64,000 bases of DNA from Natronomonas salina (GTDB lineage Archaea > Halobacteriota > Halobacteria > Halobacteriales > Haloarculaceae): NCBI RefSeq assembly GCF_013391105.1, contig NZ_CP058335.1, positions 3,410,001 to 3,474,000 on the forward strand, in the 5' to 3' direction. Shown piece after piece: positions 8,797 through 18,276 of this stretch (position 1 is its first letter; every line of letters begins with the position of its first letter). Both the position numbers and the translations under genes were made by a program. The notes under the pieces are model-generated. The model saw nothing but the letters and a program-made list of their open reading frames with translations, was not told where the DNA came from and ran no database searches.

Positions 8797-8891
8797 TCGT
8801 GGCAGACGATCCGTGAGCCCCGAAAAGATGAGAGGGACTAAATAACGCCGCATCGCACTGCCACACACTCTCTCTGAGCGGTCCCCTAGTT

Positions 8892-10304
8892 ATGAGGCTT
8901 GGACAGATATCGTTCGTCAACTTCGTCTCGAAGATCGTCACCTCCGTTGGCGGCTTCGTTGCGACCGTCGTCATCACCCAGCTGTTGGGCTCGGGTGTCT
9001 TCGGGACGTACGCACTCATCATCGCGGTTGTCATCTGGCTGAAGACGATCGCCGTGATGGGGGTTCGCTCCGCGGTCATCAAACGGGCGAGTGAAACCGG
9101 CGAAACGAGCGAATACGTCGTCGCTGGCGCTGGCATCCTCGTTGCAATTCTCCTGTTCCTCTCCGCAGTGTTGGTCACTGCGCAGGGCTACGTCGACTCA
9201 TACATCGGGACGACTGCGACGTACAGCATCATCGCGCTGACGTGGTCGGTCTCGCTGCTGTCGCTCGCGACCGGCGTCCTTCACGGACAGCATCTCGTCC
9301 ACTACGCAGCTCTCTTGCGGCCGGTGGATATCGGTATTCGAAGCGTCGTCCAGATTGCGGCTGTCGTCTTGGGATTCAGCCTCGGCGGCATCCTCTTCGG
9401 CTATGGGCTGGGCGCGATCATCGCAGCGTTCATCGGCCTGGTCTATATCGTCGATCTCACACCGAAACGCCCCGACCGGGAGCATTTTGACGACCTGTTC
9501 GGCTACGCCAAATTCGCATGGCTGGGGACGCTCAGCTCACGAACCTTCACCAGCATGGACACGATCGTCCTGGGACTCTTCGTCTCCGTCAATCTCATCG
9601 GCATCTACGAGGTCTCGTGGAACCTGGCGTCGCTACTCGCCGTCTTCGGCGCCGTGCTTGGTCAGACGCTCTTTCCCGAGTTCAGCAAGCTCTCGAGTGC
9701 AGGCAACGCCGAGGAGGTGCGGTCACTCCTCGAGAAGAGTATCGCGTTCTCCGGACTGTTCCTGATCCCTGGCCTCGTGGGTGCCGTCATCATCGGTGAT
9801 CTGGTCCTGTACGTCTACGGCAACGAGTTCCCCAGAGGCCACTACATCTTGGTGTTGCTCGTCCTCTCGCGACTCGTCTACAACTACGCCGACCAGTTGC
9901 TCACCGTCCTGAACGGCATCGATCGCCCGGACCTGGCGTTCCGGGCGAACGCTGCATTCGTCGTCGTGAACCTGTCGCTCAACCTCGTGTTGGTGTACCT
10001 CTACGGATGGTACGGCGCCGCTGTCGCGACCGTTGTCTCAGCCGTGGCTGCGCTGGTGATCTCGTATCGACACGTGCGAGCGATTATCGACGGTGTCCCC
10101 ATCCCGGGTGGCGAACTCGCCCGGCAGGCCGTTGCAGCGGGCATGATGAGTGTCGTGGTGTATATCCCGCGGCAGTTCCTCCCGGATATCTTCGCTGTCG
10201 GTGTCGCACTCACCGTCTTGGGGGCAACGGTATACTTCGTCTCGTTGTTCGGCCTCTCGAGTGGATTCCGGACGACCGTGGCCGATAATCTCCCCGTCCT
10301 CTGA
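8892..10304 (+). CDS. Flippase / polysaccharide biosynthesis protein (Wzx/AglR-like, MOP superfamily)
   Basis: 470 residues, almost entirely hydrophobic, with about twelve to fourteen membrane helices. The N-terminus (LGQISFVNFVSKIVTSVGGFVATVVITQLLGSG as spaced motifs) is the usual first-helix signature of MOP flippases. The second half opens with FTSMDTIVLGLFVSVNLIGIYEV, again typical. Members move lipid-linked oligosaccharides across the cytoplasmic membrane; AglR has this role in Haloferax. The gene sits after the glycosyltransferases and is preceded by a 95-base gap, so it may have its own promoter. Substrate is inferred from context. Confidence 0.85.
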   Translation: MRLGQISFVNFVSKIVTSVGGFVATVVITQLLGSGVFGTYALIIAVVIWLKTIAVMGVRSAVIKRASETGETSEYVVAGAGILVAILLFLSAVLVTAQGYVDSYIGTTATYSIIALTWSVSLLSLATGVLHGQHLVHYAALLRPVDIGIRSVVQIAAVVLGFSLGGILFGYGLGAIIAAFIGLVYIVDLTPKRPDREHFDDLFGYAKFAWLGTLSSRTFTSMDTIVLGLFVSVNLIGIYEVSWNLASLLAVFGAVLGQTLFPEFSKLSSAGNAEEVRSLLEKSIAFSGLFLIPGLVGAVIIGDLVLYVYGNEFPRGHYILVLLVLSRLVYNYADQLLTVLNGIDRPDLAFRANAAFVVVNLSLNLVLVYLYGWYGAAVATVVSAVAALVISYRHVRAIIDGVPIPGGELARQAVAAGMMSVVVYIPRQFLPDIFAVGVALTVLGATVYFVSLFGLSSGFRTTVADNLPVL

Positions 10305-10321
10305 AACAGGATCGTCGTCGC

Positions 10322-11422
10322 CTACCAGCCGTCGACTTCGTGGAAGTACTGTTCGGCTCCGTCGTGGATGAACGTGACCACGTTGGCGTCGTCGTCTTCC
10401 TGCGTGATGGCTTGGGCGACCTCCATCGCGGCACCCGAACTCGGTCCCATCAACATTCCGTTGTCGGCTGCCTCGTGCTTCGCTCGTGAGACCGCGATCG
10501 AGTCCGAGACCGACCGGATGTCGTCCATCACGTCGAGATTCGCGGACGCCGAGACACGCCACTGCCCGAGGCCTTCGACATCAACGTTGTAGTCGCCCAG
10601 TTCTTCGTCGTGGAATTCTCGAGAGATGTTCGAGTCCTCGCCGTCGACGCCGACGATCTGGATGTGCGGTGCGACCTCCTTGAAGTATTCAGCCACGCCC
10701 GTCAGGAGACCGCACGTTCCCATCGCGCCGACGATGTGGGTGACGTCGTCGTTCTTGATCTGTTGGTACAACTCGGGGCCCGTCCACTCGTAGTGGATGT
10801 GGCGATTCAGGGGGCGTCCGTACTGGTTGAGATACACCGCGTCGTGCTCTTGGGCGTAGCGCTCGGCCACTGTCTGGTAGTAGTAGTCGTGTTCGTGGCC
10901 GACGTCCGGCGTCGTCACGATCTCGGCGCCGAGGGCTTTCACGAACCCGACCTTCACCGGTGAGGTCGTCTCGCGCATGACGATGGTACAGGGGTGGTCG
11001 AGCCGATTCGCTGCGAGTGCGACCGCGCCGGCCGTGTTGCCAGAGCTCGCCTCAACGATACGTTGTCCGGGTTCGAGCTCGCCCATCTGGCGGAGTCCGA
11101 GGATCATCCCGGGACCGATGCGGTCCTTATGTGAGAGCGTCGGGTTCTCCCGCTCTACCTTGGCGACGATCTGTTCGTTCTCCGGGTGTGCCACCAGTGG
11201 CGTGTTCCCGATCTCTCGGAGAATCGGGTCCTCTTGGATTTCGTCGAATGGAATCCCCTCCTTCTCCTCAAGGGTTACGAACGTTTGGCTGAGATCGTCT
11301 TCTGGATTTCGGGTTGCTTTCGAGCCCTCTTCTCCATATTCCGTCGTGTACTCTACAGCTTTAGAACTATCAATATCGACAGGGGAGTTTTCAAATGCCT
11401 CATCATTCGTATCGTCTGTCAT
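10322..11422 (-). CDS. PLP-dependent enzyme of the cysteine synthase / CBS fold-type II family
   Basis: 366 residues. An acidic N-terminal extension of about 65 residues precedes the catalytic core, which starts ILREIGNTPLVAH. The PLP lysine is K99 in LSHKDRIGPGM. The substrate loop is EASSGNTAGAVALAAN. The phosphate-binding loop reads GAMGTCGLLTG rather than the common GTGGT. MGPSSGAAMEVA near the C-terminus contacts PLP. Family members replace the beta-substituent of O-acyl- or O-phosphoserine with sulfide or another nucleophile. Transcribed opposite to the flippase inside a glycan locus, beside a TupA-like ATP-grasp gene, so it may make an unusual amino acid for glycan decoration rather than housekeeping cysteine. 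Confidence 0.8.
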   Translation of the reverse strand: MTDDTNDEAFENSPVDIDSSKAVEYTTEYGEEGSKATRNPEDDLSQTFVTLEEKEGIPFDEIQEDPILREIGNTPLVAHPENEQIVAKVERENPTLSHKDRIGPGMILGLRQMGELEPGQRIVEASSGNTAGAVALAANRLDHPCTIVMRETTSPVKVGFVKALGAEIVTTPDVGHEHDYYYQTVAERYAQEHDAVYLNQYGRPLNRHIHYEWTGPELYQQIKNDDVTHIVGAMGTCGLLTGVAEYFKEVAPHIQIVGVDGEDSNISREFHDEELGDYNVDVEGLGQWRVSASANLDVMDDIRSVSDSIAVSRAKHEAADNGMLMGPSSGAAMEVAQAITQEDDDANVVTFIHDGAEQYFHEVDGW

Positions 11423-11613
11423 TACCCTGGAGTAGTCGTCCGAACTGTAAATAGGTACTCCCGATTCCAGATGGATTCAGGCGCTGAAATGCTATAGAGA
11501 CCGTTGAGAGCGGGTGTACAGGGACCAAAGGAGGAGCCGACCTAATTTCAACGACTTTCTCTATTTCAATCGGGGATAGGATTGTCCGGAGACTACAGCG
11601 GCTTCGTAGATGG

Positions 11614-12603
11614 TTACCAGAGTTCCCCGAAGTGGTGATCGATTTCTTCAGGTTCGAAGTCACCGACGCCTGAACCTGGCCCGACAGTCATCTCGCCGAA
11701 GGCGATTCGTTCGCCATCGATGTCGTAGAGGTCTATGCGGATGAAGTCGAGATCTTCGCCCAGCGTCTCGGCTATCTCGACCATATCGTCGAACGTGTCT
11801 GGTTTCTCTGTCACCGGGGCCAGAGGATAGCCTCTTTTGAACTCCTGGGGGTTCCAGTCTCTATCGTAGAACCGTCGTTTGTGATCGGAATACCGGTCCA
11901 GGTCTACCTGTACGTACTCGACCTCTCCGTGGAAAACGAAGAACTTGTAATCAGGTGGAACGTCGTCGTCCTCGTTCTGAAGGTACTCTTCGAACAGGAT
12001 GCGGGGTTCGATATCCCAGTACCAGGACTCTTCTTTCATCACGTTATGCGTCGTCTCGAGCCACTCCCGACCTTTCGCCTTGATCTCCTCTCTGGGGACT
12101 GTGTCCCCTTCTTCGACGAAGATGATCGGCCCCGCCATGTGGTTCGGCTTCACGACGAACGACTCGGGTAGTTCATCGAACGGAATGTCTTCGGGGTCGT
12201 CAGTGACGTGGTAGAGTTCTGGCAGGAAGTCTTCCCCGACCTTCTCGGCGACGTAGTCTCTGACCTGCCACTTGTCCTCGACGGTCGAGAATAGCTCGTT
12301 GTCCTCGTAGAGTTTGCGATGAGCAACCTTCTCGTTGAAGGTGCGTGGATTCTTGATCTGTGGCCAGTAGCCCAGCCGCAGATACATGAAGAGCTTCAGA
12401 TGGAGTTCCTTTCCCAGAGCGGCCTTCAGATAGGGGCTGGCAGGGTTATGGATCAGGATGTGGTTCGCGATCCGTTTCAGGGCAGCGAGCGGCCCTTCCT
12501 GCAGCAGGGAGTCTTTCAGGATGGCAGCCTTTCGCTGGAGCACGGCTACTCCTACAGGAAGTCCACCAATAAGCATTGATACGTGGTGATTCCCGACGAA
12601 CAC
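11614..12603 (-). CDS. TupA-like ATP-grasp protein
   Basis: 329 residues from 12603; an ATG at 12576 is an alternative that gives a hydrophobic N-terminus. The conserved N-terminal block is YWPQIKNPRTFNEKVAHRKL, then DKWQVRDYVAEKVGE. ATP-grasp elements follow: SFVVKPNHMAGPIIFVEEG for nucleotide binding, ILFEEYL, DYKFFVFHGEVEYVQVD, and metal ligands in FIRIDLYDIDGERIAFGEMT. TupA family proteins are linked to teichuronopeptide in Bacillus, where amino acids join a glycan. A carboxylate-amine ligation on a uronic acid sugar is therefore plausible. It is divergent from the FkbM gene and co-directional with the PLP enzyme, 191 bases apart. Confidence 0.75.
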   Translation of the reverse strand: MFVGNHHVSMLIGGLPVGVAVLQRKAAILKDSLLQEGPLAALKRIANHILIHNPASPYLKAALGKELHLKLFMYLRLGYWPQIKNPRTFNEKVAHRKLYEDNELFSTVEDKWQVRDYVAEKVGEDFLPELYHVTDDPEDIPFDELPESFVVKPNHMAGPIIFVEEGDTVPREEIKAKGREWLETTHNVMKEESWYWDIEPRILFEEYLQNEDDDVPPDYKFFVFHGEVEYVQVDLDRYSDHKRRFYDRDWNPQEFKRGYPLAPVTEKPDTFDDMVEIAETLGEDLDFIRIDLYDIDGERIAFGEMTVGPGSGVGDFEPEEIDHHFGELW

Positions 12604-12818
12604 CTTCTTCCACGTGAACTGACGTGTCGAAGACCGTCAACCATCCCCTCTCCTGTAGACCTTGGAGATATCTTCGAATCGCGGGCGACCGATGCTCGGT
12701 TTCAGTCGTGAAACCGGTGCTATACGGACGTTAATTGACTCCTGTCTGGAGTAGGTACGGTTGAAGCTGTGAACCGAGTTACGGGTTAAATACGGACGCC
12801 AAGAACTTCCCGCGTACG

Positions 12819-13574
12819 ATGTCAATTCGTCCTGTCGAACTCTACTCGGAAGGCGGTCTCTCGGAAGTCCAACGCGGTGTTACCGATTGGTACCTCTACA
12901 AGATTAAACGGCCCGTCTTCACCCAGATCAAGGACACGAGCCAGATCAAAGTAGATGACGTCGAGATTGAGTGGACGATCGCGAATCAGGAGTCGGCGTC
13001 GCGTGCAATCGGCATCAGCGAGACGGTCGTCATGGAGGACTTCGTGAAGAATGTGGATGAAGGCAAGGTATTCTGGGATGTGGGTGCAAACCAGGGCATT
13101 TACTCGATGCTGGCAGCTGAACAGGACCTGGACGTCCACGCCTTCGAACCCGGTGAGAAGGCCCGCTCGATTCTGCGGGAGAATGAAGCCCTGAACGACG
13201 TAGATGTGAACGTGCACTCGTTCGCGCTGAGTGACGAAGATGGCGAGAAGACCCTCGCGAAGACGGGGAATACCGGGACTCGGAGTCTCGTCTCGGATGG
13301 TGAACAGGACGGCGATACAGTGCAGATTAAGCGCGGAGAGTCAGTTGACGCACCAACCCCGGATGTCATGAAGATCGACGTCGAAGGCCACGAACTGAAG
13401 GTCCTCGATGGGCTGGGGGAGTGCCTGGATGCGTGCCAGCTCTGTTACGTTGAGGTCCACGACGATGCAGAACTCGACGAGGTCGAAACCATCCTCATCA
13501 ACCACGACTTCGATGATATCAACCACCTTCCGGACCCGAATACGATTGTCAAGGGAGTTACCCCCAGTACATAG
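12819..13574 (+). CDS. FkbM-family SAM-dependent methyltransferase
   Basis: 251 residues. SAM-binding motif I is KVFWDVGANQGIYSMLA near residue 87, with AFEPGEKARSIL as motif II. The FkbM signature VMKIDVEGHELKVLDGL is near residue 186. FkbM-type enzymes O-methylate sugars or natural products; in glycosylation loci they usually methylate a hexose or uronic acid on the lipid-linked glycan. A TATA-like GTTAAATAC at about 12785 lies some 33 bases before the ATG, consistent with an almost leaderless transcript. The gene stands alone on the plus strand between divergent genes and a pseudogene. Confidence 0.85.
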   Translation: MSIRPVELYSEGGLSEVQRGVTDWYLYKIKRPVFTQIKDTSQIKVDDVEIEWTIANQESASRAIGISETVVMEDFVKNVDEGKVFWDVGANQGIYSMLAAEQDLDVHAFEPGEKARSILRENEALNDVDVNVHSFALSDEDGEKTLAKTGNTGTRSLVSDGEQDGDTVQIKRGESVDAPTPDVMKIDVEGHELKVLDGLGECLDACQLCYVEVHDDAELDEVETILINHDFDDINHLPDPNTIVKGVTPST

Positions 13575-13778
13575 TGGTCCGTTTCGACTCAGGTCGTTTC
13601 AGTTGATTCGAGTGCAATCTGTTTGGCTGTTTTGAGTGGTGTGAACTCAGCTCGCCCTTTAATCCAGGATTTTGCTCTACTTTCGGTTTTATTACAGATC
13701 CGAATTGTTCTACTCGATGGGCGACTATTGGTGCATTTCTTCCAATCGATTTTCACGGCTTCTGCCGATTGCAGGAGT

Positions 13779-14737
13779 ATGTACGTTCTCGACGTGGATG
13801 GGGCTGGCTCCATCGGTGGATCCCATCCGGAGACAATCCTCTCAAATGGCTACGACGTGACTGTCATCGAGGCGATGGACCTGTTCAACGATCTTTGGAT
13901 CAAGGAACATACCATCGAGATCAACCATGAGACGGCAGCAGAGATGGGTAGCGACTATGAGTTCGTCAATGGGAATATTTGCGACGCTGATCTGATTGAG
14001 GAACACGTTGAGGAGGTTGCCTACATACATCATCAGGCCGCGAAGGCAGGGATACGGCCGAATGTCGAGGCGCCGCGAGAGTAAAATGAGATGAAGGACA
14101 ATGAGACGCTCAACCTTCTTGACGCAGCTCTCGAGTGCTTTGTGATAACCTCTTCGTCGTCGGTCTACGGCGGCCGCGAGGAGTACCCCCCCGTTTTTGA
14201 AGACTGGCCCGACGATGCTCGTCTCGCCGCGCGGCGCCTCGAAGCTCGCTGCCGAGTGCTGCGCCTGCGCCTAACACGAGGTGTACGACATCCAGCGGTC
14301 GCGCTGCAGTACTTCATCGTCTACGGGCTGTGGGTCCACCCAATCATGGCCATATTGAACTTTGTCTCGCGGTGTCTGAACGGCCAGTCACTGGTCGTAT
14401 ACGGTGATGGGACTCAGACGAGAGACTCACATCCATTGACGACGTTCTAAAGGTCCACAGGACGCTGCTCGAGTCTGACGCCGGCGATGGTGGGGCTATG
14501 AACATCAGTTCGACGAATAACATCCAGATTCGGACGCTCGTCAACGAAATCCGCAATCAGCTGGCGCCCGACCTGGAGTCCGCCCAACGCTACGACACCG
14601 ACTACACCTCCAATGACACCACGAAGGATTAGGAGCTGCTCAACTACAGCCCGAGCACCTCATGGGGGAGGCCAACACGAAGTTAGCTGGAAGGTACCGG
14701 GAAAATCGCGAGTGGTACGAGCCGTCGAAGACGCGCG
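13779..14737 (+). pseudogene. Decayed NAD-dependent epimerase (UDP-glucuronate 4-epimerase type)
   Basis: Fragments of one SDR gene lie in order in different frames. They are VLDVDGAGSIGGSHPETIL (a damaged Rossmann glycine motif) to HHQAAKAGIRPNVEAPRE followed by a stop at 14083, then NLLDAALECFVITSSSSVYGG, then QSLVVYGDGTQTRDS. Downstream come ISSTNNIQIRTLVNEI and YTSNDTTKD with an in-frame stop at 14630, and RYRENREWYEP near 14695-14725. The expected YxxxK dyad region is scrambled. Several frameshifts and stops rule out function. It is flanked by gaps of about 200 and 160 bases with no gene. Confidence 0.85.
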
Positions 14738-14895
14738 CTTGTCAGACTGATGTGCTTAGTATTTAATCGGAGAGAAATGTTCATCGGGTTGGCATTCTAG
14801 TTCATAATTTACCCTCGGAGAGATATTTCAAGGGAACGTCAGGGACTGACTCCAGCGCAGCGTTTATTCGGTCAGGATACAGTTAACTGCTAAGG

Positions 14896-16353
14896 ATGCG
14901 AACAGGGTGGCCCTATCGAGTTGGGAGCATAGTGGGGGTCGCGGGACTCTCCATGTTGGCCGTAGTCGTAGCCAATCAGCCGGTGATGCAGTCGGTATTC
15001 ACGACGTATGTCCCGGTCTTCTGGCGGCTCGATCCTGTGACGCTCTCATATGGGCCGCTGACAACGGTATTGTGGGTGGCGGCGACGGTATTCGTCGTCT
15101 GTTTCCTCCCGCTATACAAGCCGCGACCGAGACGCGTCCTCGACACCGTCACGCTGGCAGACAAGCGGACCGTCGTCGCGGGCTGTATTCTCGCGACGCT
15201 CGGGTACTTCAATTGGTCACACCGGTTGCCTCGGTCAACGCTTGTGATAACCTGCGGGATTCTGTTCGTCGTGCTGCCCACCTGGTTTGTGCTGATTCGA
15301 CGAAGGCCGAACGGCGAGAACAGCCGAGTGATCATCATCGGTGACGATACAGAGGCGATGGAGGCCGTCCTGGCGGCTGCGGAGAGCCCCGTCATCGGCT
15401 ACGTCTCGCCGCTGTCGCACTCGACAATCAGCTCAGACGAGTACTCGCAGGCCTATGTGACTGACGGAGGTTCCGTAATGGAGGAGCTGGTAGACGAGGC
15501 TGACGCCAGGCCACGGCTCCGCGAACTTGACCGGTTGGGGGGGCTCTCGCGGCTCGACGAGGCACTGGTTGAATACGATGTCGACACCGCGTTCCTGGCG
15601 TTCTCTCGAGCGGACCGGGCCGAGTTCTTCGGGACGCTCGACGCGTGTTACGAGCACGGTGTAACGGTGAAGGTCCACCGCGAGCACGCGGACTCGGTGT
15701 TGACGAACGGGTTTGGGAGCGGAGAGCTGGTGGACGTGGACCTCGAGCCCTGGGACACGGTGGACCACCTGTTGAAGCGGACCTTCGACGTAGTTTTCTC
15801 GATTTTTGGATTGATTGCTACGGTGCCAGTGATGCTGGTTATTGCTTTGGCTATCAAACTAGACGACGGCGGGCCTGTATTGTATCAACAGGCCCGAACT
15901 GCAGCCTTCGGAGATATGTTCAGTGTGTACAAATTTCGGAGTATGGTGGAGGACGCAGAATCGATAAGTGGAGCAAAGATCAGCGACGAAGATAACGGCA
16001 ACTTTGACCCACGAGTCACCCGGATTGGCCGGTTCTTGCGTCGAACTCATTTTGACGAAATCCCACAGCTTTGGTCGATTCTGATTGGTGATATGAGTGT
16101 GGTCGGTCCACGACCCGAGCGACCCGAATTGGAGACGAATATGGAATCGGATGCTGTAGCATGGCGCCGGCGGTGGTTCGTGAAACCCGGTTTGACTGGA
16201 CTGGCACAGATTAATGGCGTCACCGGGTTTCAACCGAAGGAGAAACTTCGACTCGACATAGAGTACATCAGACGACAATCATTGTGGTTCGATTTGAAGA
16301 TTATTGCCCAACAATTTTGGGAGGTACTACCAAGTGGACCCAATATACAGTAA
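14896..16353 (+). CDS. Initiating sugar-phosphate transferase (polyprenyl glycosylphosphotransferase, WbaP/EPS type)
   Basis: 485 residues. Four or five membrane helices in the first 140 residues are followed by a nucleotide-binding-like domain (RVIIIGDDTEAMEAVLAA). The C-terminal catalytic domain has LLKRTFDVVFSIFGLIATVP as its membrane entry, GGPVLYQQARTAAFGDMFSVYKFRSM, DPRVTRIGRFLRRTHFDEIPQLWSIL, and MSVVGPRPERPE. The enzyme moves a sugar-1-phosphate from a nucleotide donor to a polyprenyl phosphate, starting glycan synthesis at the inner membrane face. A TATA-like GTTTATTC about 35 bases upstream suggests its own promoter. The later half becomes AT-richer, marking the start of a foreign-looking segment. 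Confidence 0.88.
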   Translation: MRTGWPYRVGSIVGVAGLSMLAVVVANQPVMQSVFTTYVPVFWRLDPVTLSYGPLTTVLWVAATVFVVCFLPLYKPRPRRVLDTVTLADKRTVVAGCILATLGYFNWSHRLPRSTLVITCGILFVVLPTWFVLIRRRPNGENSRVIIIGDDTEAMEAVLAAAESPVIGYVSPLSHSTISSDEYSQAYVTDGGSVMEELVDEADARPRLRELDRLGGLSRLDEALVEYDVDTAFLAFSRADRAEFFGTLDACYEHGVTVKVHREHADSVLTNGFGSGELVDVDLEPWDTVDHLLKRTFDVVFSIFGLIATVPVMLVIALAIKLDDGGPVLYQQARTAAFGDMFSVYKFRSMVEDAESISGAKISDEDNGNFDPRVTRIGRFLRRTHFDEIPQLWSILIGDMSVVGPRPERPELETNMESDAVAWRRRWFVKPGLTGLAQINGVTGFQPKEKLRLDIEYIRRQSLWFDLKIIAQQFWEVLPSGPNIQ

Positions 16354-16467
16354 ATAATATGAAACCAAATATTCTGGTTTTAGGTACACTGTTTAGACCG
16401 ACGCTATTTTACGCTCATGGATCACTGAGGGACGTAAGGGAAGCCCTCCGGTGATCCTTCTGTACTA

Positions 16468-18270
16468 ATGAACGACACAGATAATCTCGATATTTCGTGG
16501 AGGGAAAAGGGGCGCGCGCTATATCAGGTTGCGAAGTTTCAACCGGGATTCTCCGCCGCCATTCTTGTTTTAGGCGTATTTGCAGCAGTCCTCGAGGGCT
16601 TCGGATTGAGTTTCATCATGCCTATCGTTGAGCTATCTCAGTCGTCTGGGGGTATTGCAGAAGCTGACGGATTACTTAGTGTGTTTATGGGTCTCTATGA
16701 ATTCTTGGGCATTCCATTTACGCTGGGTTATCTGATCATTGGGGTCGCGAGCGTGATGACTACACGTTATACGATGACGTTCTTAGTCCGTTGGTTCCGA
16801 GCGGCTTTAGAGACCCGATACGTACGGTACTTACAGGAGGCGTCATTCAATAGTGCGCTAGATGCTGATGTGGCATACTTCGATGAGCAAGGCTCCGACG
16901 AGATATTGAATGCCATTGTAACGCAGGCGGAGTATGCAGGATTCGTAATCAGATACACGCTACAAGCGTTTGAGCAGGGCTTGCTGGCGCTGATATACAT
17001 CGCACTAGCGCTCTACCTCTCGCCACTATTGACGATTATTACAGGGATTTTTCTTGGCGGCGTAACGTTTCTCTTCAGAAATGTCCTTGACACAGGATAT
17101 TCTCTTGGTGACGAGGTGGCCGACGCTAAGGAGGGTATTCAGTCCCGAGCCCAAGCCGGAACACAAGGTGTACGCGCGGTAAAACTGTTCGGGATCGGTG
17201 ATGAACTTCGCGAGGGTTTCTCGGAGGCAGCTGACAAGTTTGAACGGTATCGCATTAAGTTACAGCGCAATGAGGAGGCGATGAGCAGCTTCTACAACCT
17301 AACGGTGGCGGTAACGGTTTTTGTACTCATCTACTTCGCCCTAACTTTCTCGGCGATGAATGTCGGTGAACTCGGTGTATTCCTCTTCGCTATGTATCAG
17401 CTAGGTCCACGGGTCAGTAACGTGAATAAACATATTTACCGGATGGAAAGCGAGTTACCTCATCTCGTACGGACGCAACGGTTCCTTGACAAGCTAGAAT
17501 CGAACCGAGAGGTGGAAGGCGGTTCGCAGTCTGTACAGGCACCCGTCGACCGAGTCGAATTCCATAAGGTATGGTTTACCTACGACTCTGCCGACGAACC
17601 GGTCCTTAGGGAGGTCTCCTTCGATGTGGAGCGCGGTGATTTCATCGCATTTGTCGGGCCGTCTGGCGCTGGGAAGTCGACTATTGCTTCACTATTGGCC
17701 CGGATGTACGAACCGAACTCGGGGAAAATTACGGCTGATGGCATCCCGCTAGCGGAATTCGACATTGACGAATGGCGCTCCCACGTCTCCATCGTCCGGC
17801 AGAACCCCCACATCTTCAACGACACGCTCAGAAGGAACATTACCGTTGGACACCGCGCCGCGACGCAGAAGGAAATCCAAGAAGTTTGCGAGATCGCGCG
17901 AGTAACCGAGTTTTTGGATGAACTTCCGGACGGGTACGATACAACGCTAGGTGACCAAGGGGTTCGATTATCGGGCGGACAAAGGCAACGTGTAGCCATC
18001 GCACGGGCGCTATTGAAGGACGCGGACCTCCTAATTCTTGACGAAGCGACCAGTGATTTGGACACTTCTCTTGAGAAAGAGGTACATGATGGCATCGAGG
18101 CGATGGAACGCGACTATGCTATGCTGGTGATTGCTCACCGACTATCGACCATTACGGACGCTGATTGTATCTATGCAATGGAGAATGGCAGGATCGTCGA
18201 ATCGGGTGATCATGGATCCCTCATATCGCAAGATGGGGCGTACTCACAACTATACTCTCTGCAGTCTTGA
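16468..18270 (+). CDS. ABC exporter, fused permease-ATPase (MsbA/PglK-like)
   Basis: 600 residues. Six membrane helices in the first 330 residues precede an ATPase domain with Walker A FVGPSGAGKST near residue 396, signature LSGGQRQRVAIARAL, Walker B LLILDEATSDLD, and the H-loop VIAHRLSTI. This half-transporter would act as a homodimer. In glycan loci such proteins flip lipid-linked oligosaccharides or glycolipids, as PglK does. The locus therefore has two candidate translocases, this one and the MOP flippase at 8892. Codon use is AT-richer than the left part of the window, suggesting transfer. Confidence 0.85.
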   Translation: MNDTDNLDISWREKGRALYQVAKFQPGFSAAILVLGVFAAVLEGFGLSFIMPIVELSQSSGGIAEADGLLSVFMGLYEFLGIPFTLGYLIIGVASVMTTRYTMTFLVRWFRAALETRYVRYLQEASFNSALDADVAYFDEQGSDEILNAIVTQAEYAGFVIRYTLQAFEQGLLALIYIALALYLSPLLTIITGIFLGGVTFLFRNVLDTGYSLGDEVADAKEGIQSRAQAGTQGVRAVKLFGIGDELREGFSEAADKFERYRIKLQRNEEAMSSFYNLTVAVTVFVLIYFALTFSAMNVGELGVFLFAMYQLGPRVSNVNKHIYRMESELPHLVRTQRFLDKLESNREVEGGSQSVQAPVDRVEFHKVWFTYDSADEPVLREVSFDVERGDFIAFVGPSGAGKSTIASLLARMYEPNSGKITADGIPLAEFDIDEWRSHVSIVRQNPHIFNDTLRRNITVGHRAATQKEIQEVCEIARVTEFLDELPDGYDTTLGDQGVRLSGGQRQRVAIARALLKDADLLILDEATSDLDTSLEKEVHDGIEAMERDYAMLVIAHRLSTITDADCIYAMENGRIVESGDHGSLISQDGAYSQLYSLQS

Positions 18271-18276
18271 ACCGAA

